Positions 26,632 through 35,107 of a stretch of 64,000 nucleotides of DNA are shown here, piece by piece (the stretch's first letter is position 1; every line of letters begins with the position of its first letter). This DNA is from Methylacidiphilum sp. Yel (GTDB lineage: Bacteria; Verrucomicrobiota; Verrucomicrobiia; Methylacidiphilales; Methylacidiphilaceae): positions 20,464 through 84,463 of the forward strand of contig NZ_LXQB01000011.1 in the NCBI RefSeq assembly GCF_004421185.1, in the 5' to 3' direction. The notes beneath the pieces were generated by a model that worked only from the letters and a program-made list of their open reading frames with translations, had not been told where the DNA came from and searched no databases. Made by a program: the position numbers and the translations under genes.

Positions 26632-27907
26632 AGCGGAAAAAAAAACAACCAATCTCAAGGACCCATGGAAGAAGATTTTGCGGTATTTAAATAGGTCAAT
26701 AATCGCTTCTACCCCACCTAAATACCGAAGAAGAGTCATCCGCAATAGACGGCTTGTCCTCCTAACCTTGGGCATACTCTTTTTAGGATTTCTCTATTTC
26801 CTCCTTTGGTTTTTTATTTTCTGTCGAGTAGTGATCACTAATGATGCCTATGTCATAGGCAATCTTGTCCCCTTGAAATCACAAGTCAGTGGTGTAGTCA
26901 CAGAAGTACTTTATGAAAACACTCAGCTTGTGCATCAAGGAGAGGTCCTAGTCAGGTTAGATAGGCTTGATTCAAGAGTCGCCCTGGAACGGGCAGAAGC
27001 TAATCTAGGGGAAACGGTCAGAAGGGTTGAAGATCTCTTCTACCAAGTCCAGGTCAGTAGGAATCGACTGTTAGCAGAAATTGCTAGATTAGATCGGCTC
27101 AAGCACGATTTAGCACGCTATAAAAGTGTTGTCTCTTATGGAGCCGTATCCGAACAGCTTGTGGATGATACCGAGCAGCAGGTCAAAGAACTTGAGGCAC
27201 AAGTCAAACAGGATGAAGCTTCTCTCTATGATGCCGAATCCCAAATCTTTAACACAAAAATAGAGGATCACCCTCTAGTCAAACAAGCCGCCACCGAACT
27301 GAAAAATGCCTATTTGGATTATGTCCGAAGGGAAGTTTACGCCCCTGTTACTGGTTATATTGCCAATAGAAAAGTTCAGCCAGGGGATGAAGTCCATCCC
27401 GATACTTATCTTTTGTCAATTGTGCCTCTGGACTACCTATGGGTAGAAGCGAACTACAGAGAAAGAGAAATGAAAAAAATTCGTCCAGGTCAACCCGTTA
27501 CTATTACAGTGGATTATTACGGAAGAAGGCTCATCTATCACGGTCAGGTAGAAGGATTGCATCCAGGTACTGGGAGCGCTTTTGCTTTGCTGCCTCCTGA
27601 AAATGCAACCGGAAACTATATTCATATTGTCGAAAGAGTGCCTGTCAGAATACGTCTTTCTCCAGAAGAACTAAAAAGACATCCCTTACGACCTGGTCTT
27701 TCAGTCATAGCACTGACCCATGTAGACAAAAAAGGAGAGCCTATTTTAAGTTCTTTAGTAAAGTTCCCAAAGGAAAAATATGAAGCACATATCTATGAAA
27801 GAGAACTAGATGGAGCCGACCAGCTTATCCAGAAAGTCATCGAATCGAATCTTTACAAGAACCGTTTATCACAACCTATCCATCCAGATAAAAAAGAAAA
27901 AGATTAA
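26615..27907 (+). CDS. HlyD/EmrA-type membrane fusion protein
   Basis: This is the periplasmic adaptor linking an MFS transporter to the outer-membrane channel. One N-terminal membrane segment (about residues 47-70) follows a basic cytoplasmic tail. The first half of the lipoyl domain is VPLKSQVSGVVTEVLYENTQ, a coiled-coil hairpin spans about 110-200, and the second half follows as VYAPVTGYIANRKVQPGDEV. The beta-barrel domain has WVEANYRE, a typical EmrA-like segment. I choose ATG 26615 because AGGGGG ends five bases before it; GTG 26609 would add two residues. It overlaps the preceding gene by 17 bases. Confidence 0.87.
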   Translation: MSPSNEAEKKTTNLKDPWKKILRYLNRSIIASTPPKYRRRVIRNRRLVLLTLGILFLGFLYFLLWFFIFCRVVITNDAYVIGNLVPLKSQVSGVVTEVLYENTQLVHQGEVLVRLDRLDSRVALERAEANLGETVRRVEDLFYQVQVSRNRLLAEIARLDRLKHDLARYKSVVSYGAVSEQLVDDTEQQVKELEAQVKQDEASLYDAESQIFNTKIEDHPLVKQAATELKNAYLDYVRREVYAPVTGYIANRKVQPGDEVHPDTYLLSIVPLDYLWVEANYREREMKKIRPGQPVTITVDYYGRRLIYHGQVEGLHPGTGSAFALLPPENATGNYIHIVERVPVRIRLSPEELKRHPLRPGLSVIALTHVDKKGEPILSSLVKFPKEKYEAHIYERELDGADQLIQKVIESNLYKNRLSQPIHPDKKEKD

Positions 27908-27986
27908 TGAATTTAATAATTTTCTTTGACTGTTGTTTCTATTTTTGTCAAAAAAGAAAAAAATATCTTTGATCAATGGTTTTCAT

Positions 27987-28886
27987 ATGCGTCCTAAAAT
28001 TAACAAGGTAGTCTTTTTTTTCCTTTTTTTAATCCTTAATTTTTCCACTCTTCTTACTTTGCTTACTTTGCCTCTTATGGGTGCCGATTTTGGGGATGAC
28101 AACAGTGTATCTGTGGAAAATTCTGATCCTAAAGCAAAAGAAGAATTATCAAAAAATTTAAAGAATTTATCTAAAATCGATACCTTTCACTATCATCAAG
28201 GAGTTTATGCGGCTCTGTATGGGGGTGGAGGATACCTAGATTCAGGCCAATGGACCTATACAGATACAAAAGGAAATATAGGGATGGGAAATTATGGTGG
28301 CTCTTGGGGAGGAATTGGAGGGCTAAAAGTCGGTTACCAATATAAAGGTTGGCAGATCGGTCATTCCCCTTATAGAGTAACCGAAGCAGTGGAATTCGAT
28401 GGGTTCTATGCTGGCTATTCGAATCCAATGAATGGGTACATAGGGACTTTTTCTGGGCCAGTATTCCATGGTAGCAGCGTGACTCCTGACATGCAATTGA
28501 ATGTGGGGATTATGACAATTAATTCTTTAACCAAATTAATCACTCCCTATCGTTTTGCCCCATATATTGGATTTGGAGTTGGTGGAGGAATCGTTACAGC
28601 TTCTAATATTACTGGGATTGCTCCAGTTGGTGGATTCGATACTTCCCATTCCAGCACAACCGGAGTCTTTGTTCTTGCTGAAATTATGGGAGCAGAATAT
28701 TACATCACTGATCATCTAAGTGTTTTTATTGAAGGGAAATTCATTTACTTTGATAGTTCAATTTCAATCTTCAAAAATTTGGCTCACTTTAATGTAATGA
28801 CAAATACGCCGGCACAAGCTTCTTTCGCTTTAGGTAACTTTTTCCAATACATTGGTGTCGCTGGTGTCAAATATGTTTTCTGGTAA
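27987..28886 (+). CDS. Predicted outer-membrane beta-barrel protein, function unknown
   Basis: The protein has a signal peptide: basic MRPKINK, a long hydrophobic core to about residue 30, and a probable cleavage after an LMGA segment. The mature part is rich in Gly and aromatic residues with alternating patterns (GVYAALYGGGGYLDSG, FAPYIGFGVGGGIV) and ends in aromatic ...VKYVFW, typical of small outer-membrane barrels such as the OmpA/Opa-like fold. I choose ATG 27987, which starts a normal signal peptide; the TTG at 27933 would add 18 residues. It follows the adaptor gene by 79 bases and may be transcribed with the efflux genes. No specific function can be given. Confidence 0.6.
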   Translation: MRPKINKVVFFFLFLILNFSTLLTLLTLPLMGADFGDDNSVSVENSDPKAKEELSKNLKNLSKIDTFHYHQGVYAALYGGGGYLDSGQWTYTDTKGNIGMGNYGGSWGGIGGLKVGYQYKGWQIGHSPYRVTEAVEFDGFYAGYSNPMNGYIGTFSGPVFHGSSVTPDMQLNVGIMTINSLTKLITPYRFAPYIGFGVGGGIVTASNITGIAPVGGFDTSHSSTTGVFVLAEIMGAEYYITDHLSVFIEGKFIYFDSSISIFKNLAHFNVMTNTPAQASFALGNFFQYIGVAGVKYVFW

Positions 28887-28907
28887 AACAGCGACAATAC
28901 TTTATTC

Positions 28908-30155
28908 TTATTCAGGCTTATTGAACCACAAGCTATCTACGTATTCTATCCAATGAAGAACGGGAAGAGTGGTAGCCGATTGCAACTGCAGCCGACAGCC
29001 AACATTAGCCGTAAGAATCACTCCTGGTTTTCCAGAAAGAATATTTTTTATTTTTGCATCCAGTAGTTTTTGAGAATAATCTTTTTGGAACAAGGAGTAA
29101 GCACCTGCTGCCCCGCAGCAAATGTGATTATCTGGAATATCTATTAGGTGAATACCTAATTTTTTTAAAAGGGCTTCTACCCTCCCCCTCATTTTCATCC
29201 CATGTTGTAAAGTACAAGGACTGTGAAAGGCCACAGAGGGAAATAGGTCCGCAGCAAGTTTTAAAGGAAGCTCCTCTTTTTCTAAAATTTCGACAGGATC
29301 AAAAGTCAATGTAGCTATCTTCAAAGCTCTATTTTTATAAACTGGATCATCTTTAAAAACAACTCCGTAGTCTTTAATCATCTGACAGCAGGCCGAAGAA
29401 CAGACAATAATCCCATTTATTCCTTTTTCTAGGTAGCGAGTCCATAAGTCGATATTGTTTTTCATCTGTTCCTTTGCCTTTTTTTTGTAGGATAAATGAT
29501 AAGCCAATGCCCCACAACAACCTTCGTTTTGAACATCAATCAGTTGAATATTCAAACTGCCGAATAGTCTTCTAGTCGCTTCAAAAACAAAAGGATACAA
29601 CACAGGTTCAACACATCCTTTAAAAAGAATCATTTGAGCTTGTCTTTCCCTCATCCACTGAGGCTTCTCATAACATCCTTTCTGGATGTTAGAAAGATTA
29701 GGTAATTTGCTGCGCAAATGTGGAGGTAAAAAAGCTCTCAAAAGATTTCCAATTTTAAACAGATAAAAAAACCTTTTCCTTTCTGACACAAAATAGAGAA
29801 GAAGCCAACGAAAGGCTTTGTCCAAAAAAGGTCGTTCTTTTACCTGCTCAACGAGTTCTTTGCCAATATCTGCAATTCTTCCAAATTGCACATTGGAAGG
29901 ACAAGACGTTTCACAACCTTGGCATAACAGACAACGATCAAGATGCATTCTGGTCTTTTCTCCAGAAGCCTTGCCTTCTAAAAAAGCCTTTATCAAATAT
30001 ATTCTTCCTCGCGGTCCGTCTAGTTCGTCGCTTATTAATTGGTATGTTGGACAGGTGGCATTACAAAATCCACAATGCACACATGCTTTGATAAGTTCCT
30101 TGGCTTCCTTCCCGGCTTGAAGCTTGCTATACTTTAGGTGCAGTTGTGTATCCAT
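28908..30155 (-). CDS. glcF: Glycolate oxidase iron-sulfur subunit
   Basis: This subunit passes electrons from glycolate oxidation toward the quinone pool. Two 4Fe-4S motifs lie in the N-terminal part: CVHCGFCNATCPTY (about residues 26-39) and CLLCQGCETSCPS (about 75-87). Two Cys-rich CCG-type domains follow: NEGCCGALAYHLS and, near the end, HICCGAAGAYSLF. At 415 residues it has the normal GlcF length. It is the third gene of glcD-glcE-glcF, starting eight bases after glcE. It converges with the beta-barrel gene with a 21-base gap. Confidence 0.93.
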   Translation of the reverse strand: MDTQLHLKYSKLQAGKEAKELIKACVHCGFCNATCPTYQLISDELDGPRGRIYLIKAFLEGKASGEKTRMHLDRCLLCQGCETSCPSNVQFGRIADIGKELVEQVKERPFLDKAFRWLLLYFVSERKRFFYLFKIGNLLRAFLPPHLRSKLPNLSNIQKGCYEKPQWMRERQAQMILFKGCVEPVLYPFVFEATRRLFGSLNIQLIDVQNEGCCGALAYHLSYKKKAKEQMKNNIDLWTRYLEKGINGIIVCSSACCQMIKDYGVVFKDDPVYKNRALKIATLTFDPVEILEKEELPLKLAADLFPSVAFHSPCTLQHGMKMRGRVEALLKKLGIHLIDIPDNHICCGAAGAYSLFQKDYSQKLLDAKIKNILSGKPGVILTANVGCRLQLQSATTLPVLHWIEYVDSLWFNKPE

Positions 30156-30163
30156 GAGATGAT

Positions 30164-31246
30164 TTAAAACTCCTCATAAATTCTACCTGGATTTAAAAGC
30201 CCAAAAGGATCAAAAGCCTCTTTAATCCTTCTATGAATCCGCATAAGAGCAGTATCCAAAGGAGAAGCCAAAGTCTCTTCCTTATCAAGGTACCAAGCAT
30301 ATCCTCCTTGATCACGTGCCCAACGAAAAATGGCCTCCCTATTGTCTCCTTCTCCCTTCCACCATCTCTGACTTCCACCCCAGTCGAAAAACCATTCCCC
30401 TTCAATCGGCGTCAAAGGGGCAGCTTGGGGAAGGACAAAGCGCCAGAGTCTTTGGCTATTTCTAAAAAAAGGATGGGTTCTTTCTTTGACGGAGTTCCAA
30501 AATTGATGATCGTTGGCTAAGATGTCTCCCCCAATTGCTTTTGCAGCCCTCCTTACAGGTTTTTCATAACCAGAAACTCTCACATAAAGTCGATTGTTAT
30601 AATAACAACTGGCAGAAATCGGAAAATATTTAGCTGCAATGATTGAAAGAAAACGAAGTGCCTCAGTAGCATTTTTTTCTAAAACTACGGTAGTAGAAAA
30701 TGGAGGGAGGGGAAGTACTTTAAAAGTCACTTCCAGAATTATCCCAAGGGTTCCCTGTGCTCCAGCCATAAGCCTGAAGAGATCAAAGCCAGCCACATTT
30801 TTGATGACCTGACTACCAAAGGTTAGCACCTCTCCCTTTCCATTAATGATCTTCACTTTTAAAAGATAATCTTTCAATGCTCCTTTGTAGGGTCTTGATG
30901 GACCAGAAAGTCCACACGCAACCACTCCACCTACAGTAGCTTGTTCTCCCAGATGGGGAGGTTCAAAAGGTAAATACTGGCCATGCTGCTTCAAGACTGC
31001 TTCCAGGTAGGCGATAGGAGTCCCACTCCTTACTGTTACAAATAGTTCCGCCGGATCATATGTAATGATTCCTCTATTTTCAGAAACGTTAATAGGATTC
31101 CCAAAAACTTTTCTACCTAATCTTTCTTTCGTTCCCCCGCCAATGATTTTTATCTTCTCTTTAAGACTAATAAGCCTTCTTATTTTTTCTATAAGCTCGT
31201 TTGTGATTGAGGAGGTGGTTGAAGAAGGAAAGTCTATCATTTTCAA
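30164..31246 (-). CDS. glcE: Glycolate oxidase FAD-binding subunit
   Basis: This is the smaller flavoprotein subunit of glycolate oxidase. An FAD_binding_4 (PCMH-type) domain is seen: KIIGGGTKERLGRK near residues 34-47, TVRSGTPIAYLEAVLKQHG, and GEQATVGGVVACGLSGPSR. QVIKNVAGFDLFRLMAGAQG, a conserved GlcE segment, follows. The C-terminus has HRRIKEAFDPFGLLNPGR, shared with GlcD-type proteins. The 360-residue length is usual. It begins 11 bases after the glcD stop. Met3 is a possible alternative start. Confidence 0.92.
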   Translation of the reverse strand: MKMIDFPSSTTSSITNELIEKIRRLISLKEKIKIIGGGTKERLGRKVFGNPINVSENRGIITYDPAELFVTVRSGTPIAYLEAVLKQHGQYLPFEPPHLGEQATVGGVVACGLSGPSRPYKGALKDYLLKVKIINGKGEVLTFGSQVIKNVAGFDLFRLMAGAQGTLGIILEVTFKVLPLPPFSTTVVLEKNATEALRFLSIIAAKYFPISASCYYNNRLYVRVSGYEKPVRRAAKAIGGDILANDHQFWNSVKERTHPFFRNSQRLWRFVLPQAAPLTPIEGEWFFDWGGSQRWWKGEGDNREAIFRWARDQGGYAWYLDKEETLASPLDTALMRIHRRIKEAFDPFGLLNPGRIYEEF

Positions 31247-31257
31247 TTAGTAAAAAA

Positions 31258-32742
31258 TTAAAATCTTTCTACATTTCTAAAAGCAATCTGTCCTTGATGC
31301 ACATGCATCTTTCCAAATTCCGCACATCTATGAAGCGTGGGAATAGCTTTCCCTGGATTAAGCAATGCGTGTGGATCCAAAGCTCTTTTTAGCCGATGGA
31401 ACTGCCAAATTTCCTCCAAGGAAAATTGGAAGCACATTGGCCCAAGCTTTTCAAGACCCACTCCATGTTCTCCAGTAATCGATCCTCCAACTTCTACACA
31501 GAGTTCAAGAATCTTTTCCCCTAAGCTTTCGACTCTTTCCTTCTCCCCAGCAATACTATTATCATAGAGAATAAGGGGATGGATATTCCCATCGCCCGCA
31601 TGAAAAACATTTCCAACTCTAAGATTATATTGAGCGGCTAATTCGGCAATCCTGTTGAGCACAAAAGCAAGGCTTTTTCTTGGAATTGTTCCATCCATAC
31701 AATAATAATCAGGAGAAATTCTCCCAGCAGCCGGAAAGGCTGATTTTCTTGCTTTCCAAAGGAGCAACCTCTCTTCCTCATTCTTAGAGAGGATGATCTC
31801 CGTAGCTCCCATCTGAATCATCATTTGTTCCACCAGCCTACACTCTTCCTCCACCTCTTCAAACATCCCATCAAGCTCACACAGCAGAACGGCTGCAACT
31901 GAAATTGGAAAGCCTACTTGAATATAGAATTGGACTGCTTCAATAACTAGCTTGTCCATAATTTCAAGTCCTGCAGGCACTATGCCTGAAGCAATAATCT
32001 GGCTTACTGTTTTACTAGCCTTAGTGATATCATCAAAACACCCTACAACAAGCTTTGCACATTCCGGCTTTGGCACAAGACGTAGTGTAGCTTCTATAAC
32101 TATTCCAAGCATTCCTTCGGATCCTACTATTAAAGAAAGAAGATCACAACCAGGGCTTTCACCCCCCACATTCCCTATTGATACAATCTCCCCTTCTACA
32201 GTCAGCATCTTTATCGCAAGCACATTATTGACTGTAAGGCCATATTTCAAACAATGGATTCCTCCAGCATTCTCAGCAATGTTTCCTCCAATCGTACAAG
32301 CAATCTGAGAGGAAGGATCTGGTGCAAAATAAAGTCCATAAGGAGCAGCAGCCTGGCTTACCTGCATATTAGTGACCCCAGGCTCTACTCTAGCAATCCG
32401 ATTTATAGGATCGATTTCAAGAATCTGATTGAATTTAGACAGGCTAAGAACAATCCCTCCCTCCACAGGTGTTGCACCTCCCGAAAGCCCCGTACCCCCT
32501 CCTCGCACCACTATGGGTACTCCGAATCGCTTGCAAGCAGACAAGATCACAAGGATCTCTGCAATTTTTTGTGGAATCACCACAGCTAAAGGCAATACCT
32601 TAAAAGCGGTCAGTCCATCGCACTCATACACAGAGAGTTCTTCAGGTTCATGGATCACTTCCTCTTTAGGTAAAGAGTGTAAGAGTGTTTTGATTAACTC
32701 CGAATGGTTTTTAGAATTTTTTGTTTTTCTTTCCTTAAACAT
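31258..32742 (-). CDS. glcD: Glycolate oxidase catalytic FAD subunit
   Basis: This FAD-dependent subunit oxidises glycolate to glyoxylate. The FAD_binding_4 domain shows PIVVRGGGTGLSGGATPVEG near residue 75, GLYFAPDPSSQIACTIGGN, and NAGGIHCLKYGLTVNNVLA. The FAD-oxidase C domain includes GNVFHAGDGNIHPLI with conserved His, GGSITGEHGVGLEK, and the terminal LKRALDPHALLNPGK. The 494-residue length is normal. It is the first gene of glcDEF, so the promoter should lie in the roughly 220 bases before it. D-lactate dehydrogenase is a homologous alternative, but the three-gene GlcDEF set and the malate synthase nearby favour glycolate. Confidence 0.93.
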   Translation of the reverse strand: MFKERKTKNSKNHSELIKTLLHSLPKEEVIHEPEELSVYECDGLTAFKVLPLAVVIPQKIAEILVILSACKRFGVPIVVRGGGTGLSGGATPVEGGIVLSLSKFNQILEIDPINRIARVEPGVTNMQVSQAAAPYGLYFAPDPSSQIACTIGGNIAENAGGIHCLKYGLTVNNVLAIKMLTVEGEIVSIGNVGGESPGCDLLSLIVGSEGMLGIVIEATLRLVPKPECAKLVVGCFDDITKASKTVSQIIASGIVPAGLEIMDKLVIEAVQFYIQVGFPISVAAVLLCELDGMFEEVEEECRLVEQMMIQMGATEIILSKNEEERLLLWKARKSAFPAAGRISPDYYCMDGTIPRKSLAFVLNRIAELAAQYNLRVGNVFHAGDGNIHPLILYDNSIAGEKERVESLGEKILELCVEVGGSITGEHGVGLEKLGPMCFQFSLEEIWQFHRLKRALDPHALLNPGKAIPTLHRCAEFGKMHVHQGQIAFRNVERF

Positions 32743-32966
32743 TATATATATAAAAAATATCCTATTAATACATTATTTGCTATTGCTTCAAGATAAACGT
32801 TGAGATTCAAAAAAGATAAAATTGCATTCGTAATAGCTATGTAGTAGCCCTAAACACCGTTTCTAATAATTTTATTTTGCTTTGGAAAGCAACGAAAAAG
32901 AAAAAAAGAAGGAGGTATTCCTTATTCAGTAATCTTGAGAAATGACTGTTTTTTTTGTAATTTATA

Positions 32967-33443
32967 ATGTCTATGGATTGCTTTACTAGTTATTTTTTAG
33001 CCATTACTCCCACCCCTGATACTATTTCCTATAGGAATTCTTTTCAAGGCTATATTAGCATTTCTTTATTATTACTTGGATCCTCCATTGCTTCCTATTT
33101 TGCCATTCAAATATTGAATGTAAGAAAATTGAAAGCAAAACCTGATACTTTGACCCTCGTTTTATTTTCTATTTTTGCTTTATTCAGTTTTTTGGGAATG
33201 TTATTTTGGAAACCAATCCCTGAAGACTATCGATGGATTGGAATTTTGCTTGGTTTATCTCTATTGTTATTACTAATCAAAAGATTCTCTCCAAGAACCA
33301 TTCATCCCAAAATCCTGCCTTCTGTGCTCATACCTTCAGGAATTGTTTCTCTCCATTACCTAGTTCACGAAAAAATTGAATTCTTAATTGTCTTCTTCGT
33401 TACTCTGTTTGCCTTAGGTGTGGTCAAGGAACTTAAAAGCTAA
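32967..33443 (+). CDS. Small integral membrane protein, function unknown
   Basis: I do not recognise this 158-residue protein. It has about five hydrophobic segments (about residues 27-48, 62-80, 88-104, 118-130 and 136-152) joined by short basic loops, and no soluble domain. The start is ATG 32967, with ATG 32973 two codons later. It is the only plus-strand gene between glcD and aceB and has no obvious partner. Base composition is like its neighbours. Amino-acid use is consistent with a real membrane protein, but there is no homology-based support. Confidence 0.55.
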   Translation: MSMDCFTSYFLAITPTPDTISYRNSFQGYISISLLLLGSSIASYFAIQILNVRKLKAKPDTLTLVLFSIFALFSFLGMLFWKPIPEDYRWIGILLGLSLLLLLIKRFSPRTIHPKILPSVLIPSGIVSLHYLVHEKIEFLIVFFVTLFALGVVKELKS

Positions 33444-33537
33444 AGCATCTCTTCTCTTGACTCAAAACAATTTATAACCAGCTTTTTTTCCGCAGCTTCT
33501 CCTCTTACCTTCCAAAAAGATGGGCTCTTCTGGCAGG

Positions 33538-33559
33538 CAAAGAGAAAATTTAGCTTCTC
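33538..33559 (-). terminator. Possible aceB terminator
   Basis: Read on the minus strand just after the aceB stop codon, AGAGAA-GCTAAATT-TTCTCT forms a six-pair hairpin followed by two Ts. It is short and AT-rich, so support is modest. Confidence 0.35.
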
Positions 33560-35104
33560 TTATAAATACTCGTAAGTAATGAGTGTCAAAAACTCTACGA
33601 AATCTTTTGTTAACACAACTTCTTCAATCACTCGATCTATTTGATCTAAAAAAGGAAGATGCTTGAGTAGCTCTTTTTCTTCTCTTTTCCAGCATAGAAA
33701 AAGTTCTTTGTCAAAAGGAATTTCGTTATCCATCTCAGCTTCCAAATGAACCCATTGCCATAGCTGACTGCGCGCAATTTCAGCAGAAGAAATATCTTCC
33801 TTAAGATTAAAGATATCTACGGCTCCATGACCAGAAAGCCAAGAAGAAAGATACATGAAAAGAAGGCTAATATTGTTTCTAACACCAGATTCAGTAATAG
33901 CCCCAGGGATCTTAAAATCAAGCAAATCCTCCGGTTTCACTAAGATGCTCTCTGGAAGTTCCTTTGCTTCCGTAGTGGCTTTTCTTGCAACATTCTTAAA
34001 AGCTTCTCTTATCACAGGAACAAGCTTTGGATGATTAACGATACAACCATCCATTCCTAGAGCAATATCTCTTTGTTTTTCGAACTTTATTTTTTCGAAG
34101 AGCTCTGCATCCTCATAAATGACTGATGGTTCTAACAGAGAGACTCCTCCGATGGCAAGAGCTTTTCTTTTATGACAGCTCCCCACAAGAAGCTTCCTAT
34201 AGGCTTGCAGGAAGTTTGCATCCATTGTAATTTCCGACCTGTCAGGTATAAGTGCTTCTCTTCGCCTCCGGAATTTCTTTATGACACTGAAAACATAGTC
34301 TCGTGGGTCTACGCTCAAGGCCCAAGCATGGTTTTTCATGGAATGAAGGATTTCTTCCATTTCAAAAACAGCCGTAATAGTCTCTATGATGACAGTTGCC
34401 CGTATACTCCCAGAAGGAAGGGAAAGAGCGTTTTCAGTAAAGGAAAAAAGAGAAGACCAAAATTCGGCCTCATAAAAATTTTCTATTTTTGGAACATAAA
34501 AAAAAGGTCCACTTTGTCTTTCTACAAGCAGTTTAGCATTGTGATATGCATAAAGACCAAAATCAAAAAGACTCGCCGCAAGGGGTTTGCCATCTACATG
34601 AACATGTTTTTCCAAAAGATGTATTCCTCTTGGCCTAAGATGAAGAAGAGGCTGATAGTTTGTATTGCTATCATTTTTTTGCCTCAAGAAATCAAACAAA
34701 GAAATCTGGCTTTCGATGATATTTTCCCAGCTCGGCGATAAAGAATCTTCTAAATCAATAATGATCCCATTGGCACCTGACTGCACAGCATCCTTCAGAA
34801 AGTCCAAAGAAGCAGTTCCCAGAATCTCAACTTTTCTCTCTGGCAAGTTTTGAGGCAACGCAGCTACTTCCCATTTATCTTCACGAATCAGACGAGTGTC
34901 CGAAAGAAAGTTTAAAGAAAGACTATTATTATCTAAGGCTTTCTGTATTTTTTTTCTTCTTTCCAGTAGTTCCAAACGCAAGGCATCAAACTGCCTATGA
35001 AGAGAAGCAATAAAACGGAGTGCCTCATACCTAAGGATCTTTTCCCATTCCTTATGATAGGAACCTACAATCGTTACTCCTAAAGGGGCTGAATAAATAC
35101 TCAT
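33560..35104 (-). CDS. aceB: Malate synthase (form A type)
   Basis: It condenses glyoxylate with acetyl-CoA to malate. Recognisable are IIIDLEDSLSP near residue 114, LLHLRPRGIHLLEKH, and the metal-ligand segment VIIETITAVFEMEEI with Glu241. The second metal ligand is Asp269 in the PRDYVFSVIKKF segment. That segment normally reads GLNCGRWDYIFS but here is ALSVDPRDYVFS, so the residues before the Asp are divergent. The C-terminal KEDISSAEIARSQLWQW keeps the acidic residue expected as catalytic base. At 514 residues the length is normal. It starts three bases after the aceA stop, so the glyoxylate pair is one transcription unit. Confidence 0.9.
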   Translation of the reverse strand: MSIYSAPLGVTIVGSYHKEWEKILRYEALRFIASLHRQFDALRLELLERRKKIQKALDNNSLSLNFLSDTRLIREDKWEVAALPQNLPERKVEILGTASLDFLKDAVQSGANGIIIDLEDSLSPSWENIIESQISLFDFLRQKNDSNTNYQPLLHLRPRGIHLLEKHVHVDGKPLAASLFDFGLYAYHNAKLLVERQSGPFFYVPKIENFYEAEFWSSLFSFTENALSLPSGSIRATVIIETITAVFEMEEILHSMKNHAWALSVDPRDYVFSVIKKFRRRREALIPDRSEITMDANFLQAYRKLLVGSCHKRKALAIGGVSLLEPSVIYEDAELFEKIKFEKQRDIALGMDGCIVNHPKLVPVIREAFKNVARKATTEAKELPESILVKPEDLLDFKIPGAITESGVRNNISLLFMYLSSWLSGHGAVDIFNLKEDISSAEIARSQLWQWVHLEAEMDNEIPFDKELFLCWKREEKELLKHLPFLDQIDRVIEEVVLTKDFVEFLTLITYEYL

Positions 35105-35107
35105 GTT

